This document shows, one piece after another, positions 23,681-34,595 of a stretch of DNA of 64,000 nucleotides; within the stretch, counting starts at the first letter, position 1, and every line of letters starts with the position of its first letter. The DNA lies in the NCBI RefSeq assembly GCF_023278565.1, contig NC_064674.1, forward strand, positions 248,001 through 312,000, given 5' to 3'. The DNA comes from Colletotrichum lupini. Lineage: Eukaryota > Ascomycota > Sordariomycetes > Glomerellales > Glomerellaceae. The notes under the pieces are model-generated. The model had not been told where the DNA came from. It saw only the letters and a program-made list of their open reading frames with translations, and ran no database searches. A program made the position numbers and the translations under genes.

Positions 23681-25782
23681 TTTATTTTTTATTTTTTATT
23701 TCTACCTTTACTAGCTACTCGGGCGATTCTCAATATTAGCTATATAGTATTAATACATAGTATTAGTAAATACTCTTACTATCTTATTAAACTATTTTTT
23801 TTAGATTTCTATTTTTTTAAACTTTCCCTCCTATAAAGTTTATAATTACGGATTAATAGCGATATTAAGCGTAATACTACTACTTTATAAGCCGTCTACT
23901 TAGCTAAGTTTACGGCCCTTTGGGTAATAATAGCTTATAATAATAGTATTAAAGATACTATTATTATTATTATTAAAAATAGCTAGCGCTAACCTTATGT
24001 CTACCCTATTTTAACTTTACTTACGTATATATATATATTCGTTACCTCGTTTCTTTTATTAGAATCGAAAAACGCTACTTCTCTTACTATTTATTATTAT
24101 TATATTATTACTATTACTATTATTATTACTATTATTATTACTATTATTATTAAATTATCTATTTTAAATATATACTATCGAAATACTAAGACGTTAATAA
24201 CTTATTAACTTATAGGGATACCTTAGGGGATATACTTAGTAGTTCGATCCTATTAATATTATATTAAAAAACCCCGAACTATAATAAGGTCGTCTTAAGG
24301 AATACGGATTAGATATTATCGATTTAAAGATCCGAAATACGTATATTAATATAAATATTATTTTTATTAGTACTTAACTAATATAATATAGCCTTAACGA
24401 AATACTTAATTAATTATAGAGTATAATTACCCCCCGATAGAGCAATTTGCTAGGGCCGTACCGTATATTACGTATTAAGGAAAACTAAGTATATTACGCT
24501 CTATACTTAATTACTAATTAAAATAGTAGTTAACCGCCTCGACCGTTATCTTCTTTTTATTAATAGCTCCTAACCTTCCCCTACCTATCTAAAGGGCGAG
24601 CTATACCTACTTTAATATATATAAGACCTCTTAATATTAGCTTATATAAGTAATTAGATTTTATATTATATACTCTTTTTTATTAAAAATTAGGGGGCCC
24701 TTTATATATTCCTTTATATTTATAATATAGCCTATATTAAAGGGATTTTTAGTTTTATAAAGTATAATTTTTAAATTAATATTAATATATTAAATCTTAA
24801 CGTCTATATTAGCCCGGCTATTTACGGCGTTTATATTATTACTTAGCTAAATTCCGTATTATTAAAAAGTACTTTACTAATCCTTAAGTATATTTACGTT
24901 AGTTATAATAGTTATAACGTTAAACTAGTTAAAGAGAGCGCTTAGCCTAAGAGGGGTAGACTTATTAACGGGTATTTTTAGCTTATTAATTATTAATTAT
25001 ATACTAAAAGTAAAGTAGGTTCTCGTTAAGGTAGTAGTTTATATATTAATAGGTTTATTTAGTAAATTTATTTAGTAGATTTATTTAGTTTAAATAGAGA
25101 GTAGCTTTAGGTAATATTAAAAACGATAAAAATAAAAAGAATTTTTACGAGCTTTATAAATATTAACCTATTTAGCCCTTTTTTTAAAAACCTCTACGTT
25201 ATTATTAAAGTTTAGAACCTCTATAATTAAAAAAGGCTATTTCTAATTATTATAGCCGATTTTTATTATTAACTTTTCTAACCGGCACTACCGCAAGGTA
25301 GCTTACTTATCCTAAATTATATAGTAGTTTTCGTATCGAAATTATTATATTATATTAAGCGCGTACTTAGGGTATATTACGTATATTATATAGTTAAAAA
25401 GTATACCGTATTATATAATTTCCTTTAAAAGCGTAATTTTATTAAGGTCGATCTTTTGTACTTATAAAGCCGGAAAAAAACCACTATATAAAGTATAATT
25501 AATACCTTAGTATTATAGTAGTAAAATAGGAGGTTTAAAAAGACTAAAAAGGATATTTTAAAGTTATTAAATAAGTTAAAAAATAGGAAGTAGGTTTTAG
25601 CTATTTAGAGGGTAATTAATATATTATAGCGGGATCGTTAGTATTTAGTAATAGCTACGGCTAGCTATAGTTAGTTATAAAGTTTTATTACGTAATAAAG
25701 ACACTTAATATTAACCCTAATAAACTAGCTTGCCTACAAAAGCGAAGATGGCCCCTAATAAAGTAGACCGGACCCCAAAGGG
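23681..25782 (-). mobile_element. R1 full-length element carrying a nested R2
   Basis: Minus orientation: the 5' end CCCTTTGGGGTCC reads back from 25782 and the A-rich tail is at 23681-23700. The 13-bp duplication ATAATTATAATTA lies at 23668-23680 and 25783-25795. Removing the R2 at 24430-25486 and its duplication leaves about 1.03 kb, the same length as the copy at 18188. Confidence 0.75.
24430..25486 (+). mobile_element. R2 element nested in R1
   Basis: 1057 bp, starting CCCCCCGATAGAGCAATT and ending AAAAACCACTA. The duplication is 15 bp with one A/G difference (TATAGAGTATAATTA at 24415-24429, TATAAAGTATAATTA at 25487-25501). The internal 12-bp array is shorter here (about 3 units near 25050), partly explaining the length difference from the 1213-bp copy. 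Confidence 0.78.
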
Positions 25783-27289
25783 ATAATTATAATTATAATA
25801 TTTAAAAAGTAAGTTCTCTTAGAATTCTTTTTATTACTTAGCTTACCGGTTTTAGTTATTTTTTTAAAACGACCTTAGTTATTATTACTCTATTTAAAAA
25901 GAGGTTTTATATAAATCTAGCCTTTCTAAGTAAAGTTAGTATAGAAGTTAGTATACTTTTTTTAATTTAAATAAGAAATTATTTTGAAGCGTCGTCGTTA
26001 CTTAGCTAAATATATTTTAACTTTATTTTACTTATTAAAATAAGCTCTAATTTTATATAATTTATTAGTTTTTAATAATAGGTCCTTTCATAAGAGTAGT
26101 TAATAAATAAATTAAGAGTCGCTTCGTTTTACTTAGGGAAATCTAAATAACTTATTAATATTATAAATATTATAAGGGTTCGTTTATAACTCTTATTATA
26201 TACTACCTTTTTATATAAAAAGTTATTAAAAATCTTAGTATAATACTTTATATTAAGAATTACTTCCCCTTTTCGCTCTAGTTTAATAATTTTAATAAGC
26301 TCTTAGTTAAACTAATTTAAAATAAAATAATATATAATTATATAAAAAAAGGTTTTTAAAATAAGAGTACTTTAGACTTTAGGTAGTTTAAGTTATATTA
26401 CTTAATAGTAGGCTAAAAAAAAGTTTTTAATTTAGGTTAATAAACTAATACTAAAATTCGCCCTATTTATAACTATATTAAATTCCTTTTTTATAATTAT
26501 AAATAAACTAAAATTACTTAATACGTACTTTTATTTAAAAACCCGGATTATAATATAAAAAGAGTAATTTAAAAAATTAATAAGCTCTTTTTTCGTATCT
26601 TTTAAGATTTCTTAAGTAATTATAAAAGATATTTAGTAATTTATTAATTTATATAATCTCTCTTTTTATAAATAAGAAATTGTTTTAAATACGGTTTACT
26701 AAATAAAAGAGGCGTATTTTTTAATAAAACGTACCTAATTCGCTATTATAATTTTTAGTTTTATTAAAATAATTAGTTATTTAATTCGATCGGTTTTATT
26801 TAAAAGTTTAATTATAACCTCGCTTCTTAACTATTTAGTTTATTATTAAGTAAACTCTTTAAGTTTTTATTAGTATTTAGTCGAGGCCGTTTTATATACT
26901 TAATTTTAAATAGTATTTCGTATTTTAATATACTCTTTAATTAAAAAAATAGACTTAATAAAAAGTAACGGATTTAATAAGGAAATAAAGTTATTTAAGT
27001 TTAGTAAGTCCTAAACATCCTTTAACCGGGCCTTAATTTATAAAATAAAGTACTACTTAAGCTAATCTTACTAATAATTAAGCTTTTACTTAGGAATATT
27101 AATAATTTTTTTAAAAAATATTAGTTTATTTAAAAATAAAATTAACGGACGTAATAAAAGTTAAATAATATTATAAAAAAGAATATAATAAACTATAGTC
27201 CTTAAAAAATAACTTTTTAATAAAAATATAGGGGTTTAAATTAGAGCTAAGCTTATAATTATTATAAATTTATTATAAAAGTATTAACG

Positions 27290-27443
27290 TGTATAAAAAG
27301 AACGGTTATTTATTAAAAATAAGAAATAAGTATAAAGCTTATTTTAATATAAAAAGTATGAGTAAAGTAGGCTTTAGTAATTATATAACCGAGGTTATGT
27401 AACGTATAGTAAGGCTATGGATAGTTAAAGCTATTATGATATA
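27290..27443 (-). repeat. Terminal direct repeat (LTR), right copy
   Basis: This copy is less RIP-mutated than the left one: it keeps the terminal TG (TGTATAAAAAG) and several G and C positions changed at 15305-15458. Confidence 0.8.
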
Positions 27444-27826
27444 TAATGATTCTGATTTCTTATGTCTGCTTTAGTGTGTTATAGGTGCATGGATTGCGGA
27501 TACTCTGCTCGGGAGTTCGGGAGTAAACCTTTTATGTCTACGGAGGAACTACACGTTGGCTTTCCGTATGTAATCTACGCCAAGAACTTTCAGACCTCAG
27601 ACTTGACTTGCTCATCTGCGTCACGGCTGTGACGGATAGGACTAGACATGGCACTTCCCTGAAGACATCGAAGGTCATTTTCGTCTTCGTTGTCACTGTC
27701 ATCTCTCCTTCGTCTGTGAAGAAGCCATCTCTTATCCAAGTTGTCTTCTCGCTGCTTTTTCTACAGGTATTCTCATCACTTTGCCTGCCAAATGCCACAA
27801 TCAGCTTTGCAATCAAACCAGCCTCT

Positions 27827-27874
<48 letters not shown>

Positions 27875-28867
27875 CATTTCTCCCGTCGCCTTTCTTTTTG
27901 CTTACTCTCTTTCTGGATTTCACCCGTACACCCACTCACTCTCACTCTTGCCCTTGGTCGCCTTAGTCCATTGAACGTCCCTCTACGTAAGCTGCGTTGC
28001 ATATATGATTCTATTGCAAAAATGTGTCGAAACAATTCTGGCAACGTATGATTTGGACAAAGAAGTTATCATTTCCATGTTCAACCGAAGTGGTGAAAGA
28101 TTCCAAGTAACCGGGGTTGGACATGAGATAGTCGATCCTAAACCATAGAAACGTTCCGTTCGAAAGGGGTATTTGTACCGCGTACAGTGGACCGGGTCCC
28201 GGCCAATATTACGGCGGCTAGAGGTGAGTCTTGCACGGCAACGTAACTGAACGCGGAAACACAGCAGGGGGGGTGGGGGACGAGCAGAGTTCTCTTTGCT
28301 TCTTGACGGTCTATCACTCTTGAATCGGTTTGTCCGAAGCTAGACAGCTAAAATATAGCTCTTCTGGCGTCCCTATAGCCGTTGGAACTAGCTTCCCCCA
28401 ATTAAGTCGCGTCCACCACTGCGAGCTCACCAAGGAATGGATTGTCTGGGGTGTGGCAATCTATGGCCAACGCCAGGAAGTGATTTCCCGTTTACTCGAG
28501 ACCGGCAGGTCATCGGCGCAACTTCAATCTCATATCAACATCCTGCGAACACGCTGTCATATGAAACACCCCGGCCTCGATCCCCTCATACAGACATGGC
28601 TGGCTCAACATGCTCCTCGATAGCGCCGATGCCTACCGGAAATGCTGCGGCTGTTCAAAGCCTAATCCAGCTACAATCGCGGAATGGGAACAGAATCTAG
28701 CTCTCGCCGTCGCCTTTCTTCGTCTACAGAGCGTGGGACGAGAGTAGACTGTTGGAACTGACGGCTGAAAAGGTGAATTCGGAAGGCCGTTGCACCTGCC
28801 TACTCAAACCCAACGGAGGATTCGTGAGCTCAGCCCATAACTTCCTCCTAACATTTCTTCATTACAA
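27444..28867. other. No confident gene; one possible coding fragment at 28330-28623
   Basis: Normal composition resumes at 27450. A plus-strand frame from about 28360 to 28620 reads plausibly as protein (VHHCELTKEWIVWGVAIYGQ and a helical tail ending WLAQHAPR) but has no convincing ATG, domain or intron. The frames at 27538-28051 are produced by the TC repeat and its flanks. Confidence 0.35.
27831..27870 (+). repeat. (TC)20 microsatellite
   Basis: Forty uninterrupted bases of TC, with further pyrimidine-rich sequence on both sides. Confidence 0.95.
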
Positions 28868-29700
28868 AAGAGATCGTTCCATCACGAAGACCTCCTTCCG
28901 CCAGAGATCCACCGCAGAAGGGTCGCTTTGATAGGCGCTTCAGCGTTCCCTATAAGCCCCCTTTTGCCAGACGTCGATCTCGCCACTGAAGGGTCACATC
29001 AGCCTTGTTTCTGCCAGAATTATTGCCTGCGAGAAGAGCTCTCTCAACAAGCTCTCAGTCGCAGAACCGACCCTCGGACCGCTAGATGAGACTGCTGGCC
29101 TCCGAGAGAGGGCGTGCCAATACACCTACTTCCACCAGAAGCTCGCTGCGGAAGAATTTCACTCTCAGACACCAATACTGAGTTCCAACAAACAACAACC
29201 GGATCTTCCTCTTCCACTAGATCTCTTCTAGGGCAACCGTACGGGTTTAACTTGAACGAGGGTCCTGCCCACTGTCGGTATCTTCCGTTTGCTGCGTAAT
29301 TACGGTCAGCCCTGATCCTCAAGTTTCCCCCGCCTTCGTGACCCTTCGGCAAAAAGAAATGCGCCAGACCTTTGCCTGTACGGCAGAAGACAGTCGCAGG
29401 GCCCCAGGGCGAACACTCTGGCACTTCCACTTCCTCCAGTCACTTCGACGGCCAGCTCTTTCTCTAGCCACGTCGACGGCACTTTCACTTCCTTCAACGG
29501 CCAACTCGACGGCAACACCTTCCTCAGCCAGGTCTGCGGCAAGGGCAAGTGCAATGGCAAGGGGCAGAGAGCTACTCACACGAGTGGATCAGATAGGAGC
29601 ATACCATAGGCGGCAAGTCGCCCGCCGATCGTATACGCCTCTCGGACTCAGGCTTGGAGAGAAACGCACGTGTTCGAGACGCAGTCAGACCGACAGAAAG
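28868..29700 (+). repeat. R3 dispersed repeat, copy B
   Basis: Same orientation as copy C (32075-33000), inverted relative to copy A (470-1590). Shared with C are AGATCTCTTCT followed by GGGCAACCG near 29218, the degenerate CACTTCCTCCAGTCACTTCGACGG units at about 29420-29560, and CGTATACGCCTCTC near 29630. Frames inside (29306-29814) are compositional. Confidence 0.65.
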
Positions 29701-30003
29701 CTCTCTTCAACTACGGTGACATACGCGTTAGAACGGCGGAGTGGGAACCTTCAATTTTCATGTGCGGCAATCACTGCCAAAGTGCTGCCAAAATGGAAAA
29801 GGGGCATTCGGTGACGTGTATCCCAACGCAGGCAAAGGCTGCAGGAGTCCAACCAGCCCTCGACACGACGGACTGAGAGATGACATACCGGCCGAGCCCG
29901 AACCTGGACACGGGTCGTGGTTCCGCGAGCTCGTTCTCTGCTTTTCACTCAACGTGTTCGACCTTCTTGCCAGCTAGCACCTGTCTCGATCTCCCCATGA
30001 GTC
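29701..30003. other. No recognisable gene
   Basis: Three short overlapping frames on both strands (29741-29977) have no protein-like consistency. Confidence 0.4.
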
Positions 30004-30300
30004 ATGGCGAGTACATTCGTCGCGTCGTACAGCATATGCGAGACGGTCAACGATGGAATTTCCGAAGTCAAGGAGTTTCATCACGCGCTGTGAAGTTAGC
30101 TCGTCTGCAAATCGTTGAGTTGGCAAGAAACTCAATCGCACCAAGCTCCATCAGGCCGAAGCTGCTTCTCAAGGGGCTGCCGCGAAGCTTTTGAAGATGG
30201 AGATAGAGATGCGAAGTGCCGCATGGAGTATTAGGCAGTCAAAAAGCGCTGGAAGGGATCTTAGGCGTTGGCTTCGGATCGTCTCTTGTCTCCGGGATAA
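30004..30300 (+). pseudogene. Possible remnant of a fungal STAND/ankyrin-type N-terminal domain
   Basis: An ATG at 30004 opens MASTFVASYSICETVNDGIS and stops after 29 codons at 30091-30093. In another frame the sequence continues as a helical, basic stretch (AAAKLLKMEIEMRSAAWSIR near 30170-30230). The hydrophobic N-terminal helix followed by helical bundles resembles N-terminal domains of fungal STAND-type proteins, but the match is weak and rests on general style only. Confidence 0.25.
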
Positions 30301-31311
30301 TAATCATATAAACGGCGCCGCGGAGTGAATGCTTTCGTGGGGATGGATAATGTTGGTATTCAATGATCCCGCCTCCTGTAAACACCTCACACTGCTATCC
30401 CGATGAGATGCAATCGAGCCTTACACAGACAAAAGGCCTAACTTGTTACATACCATCGACAGTCCAAGCTTGCTAATTTCAAGGCATTGCTTGAAACATC
30501 CCTCGTAGAGTCTCCATAGTTTCTGTTCGCTCAGAGCCCCAGCTTCTTCTTCGCGAGAATCTGGGAAGCCAAATCACTTCCATCACTACCCGAGGAGTAA
30601 ACACCGTTGCCGGCCTCCACTCGGTGTCCTCGACTTGCCCCAGTACGGCGAGCTCCAGTACGGCGAAGTTGCGCACCACTTCGCTGTCATACTTAGATCG
30701 GGATGCCGAGGTCAACAAGATGACGACGGCGCGGTTGGCGAAGACAAGGTCAGTCTATAGACCTATAATTCTGAGTCAGTGCAAACGTCTAGCAGCTCTG
30801 TGTGCGAATGCGAGTGCCTCATAGCGGGAGCAACGGCAGCAGCTGCTGGATTAGCTACCGCATTCAGGCCAGCTTCGTTAAGTGCCTTCGAACACGTCTC
30901 CAGACCCGTTTTCAGCTCGGCTTAAAGTGTTTGGCAAAGCTTCCATGAATCCGACGCGTGCAATTGTGCGGCCAACGTTGAAATTGCAGAGCGTTCGGTG
31001 CCACCCGTGTCTGTAACGAACATCTCGCTGGAGGTAGTATATCGATCTTGTTCAGAGTGCGGCATACCAGCATGTCTGCTTAGCATTGGAGACGTTGCCA
31101 TTTGGCTCTCAAACCCCTGTATCGTAGAACTAGTGTCAACTGAGACGTGTATTTGGGAGACACAACGTGCTGAGAATCGTGTCGTGTGTACTAGGACTGA
31201 CAGAATTTCGGAAAGAAGAGGTGACCTAAGTAAGGTTCCCCTTGAGATTCACAAGAAACCCAGAAAGAGACGTGCAAGAAACCCGGCAGCCACGCAGTAT
31301 CATCCTTAGCA
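30301..31311. other. Decayed sequence, nothing assignable
   Basis: Short overlapping frames on both strands (for example 30479-30718 (-), 30998-31309 (+)) show no domain. Confidence 0.35.
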
Positions 31312-31650
31312 TCATCGACTCTCCTCATCTGATGAAGCCACTGGCCCTCCTTCATTTATCATGGTACCCAGCTCAAAGTAATCTGTCAGAACTATAACGA
31401 CACTTTTGACAGCATCAGCTAGCTTACCCCTTCGTATGGTCTGCGTCTCAGTTTTGAACGACGGCGTCCGGGTCAAGACATCAATTCGCTCAGACAACAC
31501 ACGAGTCTGTTGCTCGAGCAGCAGCCGATATTTTTCCAGTCGTTCTTCCACCCGACTGAGCTCTGTCCTTGCTTCCTTCACAATAGTACATAACGCCCCC
31601 AGCAACACTGTCGCGTCGCACAAGTTTTGGTCCAGCACTATCAGAACCAA
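31312..31650 (-). pseudogene. Unidentified helical coding fragment
   Basis: A minus-strand frame of 112 codons ending at 31312 with amphipathic, coiled-coil-like sequence (VKEARTELSRVEERLEKYRL, then LEQQTRVLSERIDVL) and an acidic C-terminus (SSDEESR). There is no ATG at its upstream end, and overlapping minus frames upstream suggest a frameshift near 31600. Real but broken or incomplete coding sequence is my best guess. No family recognised. Confidence 0.3.
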
Positions 31651-32074
31651 TAGACTCAGCGACTTCGAGTCGAAGAATGCGCCAGTCTATCACCTCATCA
31701 GCGACCTAATAAACTGATACAAGATTCTATACTTGATCAGTGCCAGCTTATTGACAGCCAAAACTCTTATTCCACGGGCATGCAATGATATTTGGACCTT
31801 CTATGAATGGCCCGTGCAAGGCCTCGAGCGTCCAAACTATTCTATCAGGATAGCCAGAGCAGAGAAAGAGAACGATATCCACCCATACACCTGACGACTA
31901 AAGCAACCCTTCACTCATCACGAACTATGCCGGGTCACCGCAGCTTTGTCCTTCAAGTCGGGGACTCCAATTCAAGAGACCCCGAGGCTGTCATCGTTGA
32001 GGGTCTCGGAAAGACTACCATTATGGCGAATTGCGCCAGTAATGAAGGTAATGGGAATGGCACCTTCAGAGAGC

Positions 32075-33000
32075 GTTCCACCACGCAGATCTCCGCCAGA
32101 AATTCACCGCGGAAGGGTGACTTTGACAAACCCACAGCTGCCAGACCGCTGGCCATCACGGAAAGCTCCATTCAACAACGTCTCATCCTGCCAGATCGAC
32201 CGTCAGACCGAGCGCTAGCCATTGAGAAGACGGCAGTTCAGTACGCCGTACGACCTCCTTCCGCCAAAAGTCTACTGCAAAAGAGTCACTTCGACAAGCT
32301 TCTTTCTGCCGGAATACCCTGCGGCAAGAGCTCCTTCAACAAGTCCCTCAGCTCACCAGACCGCAGGCCGCCGGCGGCTTGAACGGCGTTCCAATACATC
32401 TCATTCGACTTTCTTCCGCCAGAAACTCGCAGCAGAAGGATCTTACCCTTTTAACTCACCGTCGAGATCAAACAGCCAGCAACCGCTCTGGTCTCCAACT
32501 TCCACCATACCAGATTCCAGATCTCTTCTGGGGCAACCGCACGGGGTTGAACGAATGTCCTGCCGACTGCGGATATCATTCAATTGCTACGTGCTTGTGG
32601 TCAGCTCAGATCTTCGATTCTTCCCCGTCTTCGTGGCTTCTCGACAAACGTAACAAACAAGGAATACGGCAAGTGGCTCGACAAACGGGAAAATGCTAGA
32701 ATTTCCGTCGGTACGGCCGGCGCTTCCATTTGACTGCTTTCTCCAGCCACATCGACGGCACTTCAACTACCTCCAGTCACTTTCACCTCCAGTCAGTTCG
32801 GCGGCAAGTTGCCTCCTACAGCCAGCTCGGCGGTAAGTCACCTCGTTCTACCGCTTTGACAGGCAAGATTTAAGTCATCCGCGTGTTAAGATGGCAGCAT
32901 ACTACAAGCAGTAAGTAGCCCGCGACCGTATACGCCTCTCAGGCTTCGGCCTAAAGAGAGACACACGAGTTTGGGGCGTGGTCAAACCGATGAAAAGCTC
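32075..33000 (+). repeat. R3 dispersed repeat, copy C
   Basis: Matches copies A and B. It shows three to four degenerate palindromic units of the type CTTCCGCCAGAAA...GCGGAAGGGTCACTT between 32090 and 32460, then the AGATCTCTTCTGGGGCAACC landmark near 32520, the CACTTCAACTACCTCCAGTC units near 32760, and CCGTATACGCCTCTCAGGCT near 32927. Frames 31807-32699 are shadows of this composition. Confidence 0.65.
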
Positions 33001-34580
33001 TTTCTCATGTACTCTAGATTCGTCGATTTCTGGGTAATTTGGGCAATAGGGTTATAAGTATCAAACCTACATTACCTGCTGTGGGCTCTTAAACGAGCAA
33101 GCAATCAGATCGCTGTTCTCAGCGCAAATACCATGCCGTTTGGTGAGGAGTTGACCCTCGAGATCAGTCCAGGAGCTGATGAAGCTTGAAGTATTGCTTC
33201 TTAACTCTGCTTCTCAACGATACCACTTTCGGTTGCTGCTTGTTGTCAACAGAACTACTGTTCAGACGTCAAGTCCTGCGACGAGAAGTAGGTTCTGCTT
33301 AGTTAGAAAGCAACTGGGAAAACCTGCACAGTGGAAGTTGTACTTCTTCATCCAGAGAATCCGGCAGATGATGCAGTAAAGTAATGGTTACTACATGGTA
33401 ATGAGATGCAACAGGGCGACCAGAAGTGTAGCCCATTGGCAACTCACAGACTCAAGCGATGCCAGTTGATCTTCATTCGATTTTTGGCGGGTTGTGACAA
33501 GTAAAGACACCGCGATGTCCATGCTGTCATCTAGGCTTATTCTAGTGCAGGACAAAGCAGTTCGCCACTGACGACAAACAGGCTCTACAACGGGCTCGGG
33601 TTAGACATTCTCAAATTGCATTGTGGGGTAGATCAGGAGATCATCATTAGGCCTGTCGATCAATGTCATAAGATAGCGATAATGAGCGCTCTTACGGCTT
33701 GAGTAGCTCTAGTCAACAGGCAGACAGGACAAGTCGACGATGTGTGGAATAGCTACTACAAAGTCCAGTACCAATTTAACAAAGGAAGCATCCCCGGGGC
33801 GGTCCATTGGCCTCAATTAGGTCTCGAGCAAGAGAATATTTGCGACCAAGAGACAGTGCTCGCATGCTACTCGAGGAATCTAGGGGATAGCTTTCCGGGG
33901 CCCAGATGAACTCTAGGGGCAGCATCCAGGTTTACCGTCATTTCGAATGCTCTGAAAGGAGCTACTCATTCTTGTATGTAGGCACATGAGGGACGTCTTG
34001 AGCAATTCAGACTTTTCCAGGCTCCAAATTCTGATATACATGACAACCTCACGAGGCGATCATCATGTGGTCATTCATTACCATTGTTCAACAGCCAACT
34101 GCGGTGAGCTCTCTGGAGACGATGAATTCAATGTTAGCATCATTGCTTGCTGAAAACACGATCAACGGTGCCGCCGCAAGACCACCGGTCGTTGACTATT
34201 CCCTCACAGGCCCTTCAAGAGCCAGACTCGTGACATGGCCAATTGACGCAAGTGATCTAATATCGCGGCACGAAACCATTCACAAAGAAGACTCTACAAC
34301 CGCTTCAGCATTTAGAGTCACTGCACCAGCAGATATTCCAGTCGTCGCCCTTCGGGCCGAGGGTTGCCCGACGACTGACAGGCATACGGGATAATTAGGT
34401 AAGCTACTTCCATGACCTTCCGGATGCGACTCTCCAAGTTCCATCACGTGATATCGCGTTGAGCAATGGATCCAGCTGCCTCCAGCGGCACGACATCGGC
34501 AGTGGTGACGCGCTTCGTGGCGTTAGCTACCCCGCGCGACCACTGCCGTCTTCGAAGGTAAGTAAATAACTATTACTAAG
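33001..34580. other. No recognisable gene
   Basis: Normal composition. Frames at 33179-33379 and 34065-34394 lack any domain or splice-consistent extension. The last 20 bp before the LINE become AT-rich. Confidence 0.4.
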
Positions 34581-34595
34581 ATAGGTTTGCCATCC
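34581..34595. repeat. Target-site duplication of the LINE, left copy
   Basis: ATAGGTTTGCCATCC, repeated without mismatch at 41087-41101. Confidence 0.9.

Larger units (their letters stand above)
15305..27443 (-). mobile_element. RIP-degraded LTR-type element with nested insertions
   Basis: Bounded by two 154-bp direct repeats. The whole interval is very AT-rich and nearly free of CA and TG, and composition changes sharply at both ends. Subtracting the nested R1 and R2 copies (about 4.5 kb) leaves roughly 7.6 kb, a usual size for a Gypsy or Copia element. A minus orientation is suggested because the repeat begins TATATCATAATAG and ends TACA on the minus strand, and the run CCCCCC at 15459-15464 would be a polypurine tract just inside the 3' LTR. 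I could not read a polymerase motif with confidence, so the superfamily is open. The 5 bp outside the repeats (CGATA and TAATG) do not match. Confidence 0.65.

Noticed and set aside
24430..25486. R2 as a hAT or Mutator-type DNA transposon (8-9-bp duplications)
   Set aside because: The duplications are 13-16 bp, the ends are not inverted repeats, and one copy is 5'-truncated.
27538..28051. Frames of up to 168 codons on both strands
   Set aside because: They depend on the (TC)20 run and flanking pyrimidine-rich DNA. There is no protein-like sequence outside it.
32092..32650. Plus-strand frames of 90-191 codons at 31807-32653
   Set aside because: They follow the R3 repeat, overlap one another in all registers and show no domain.
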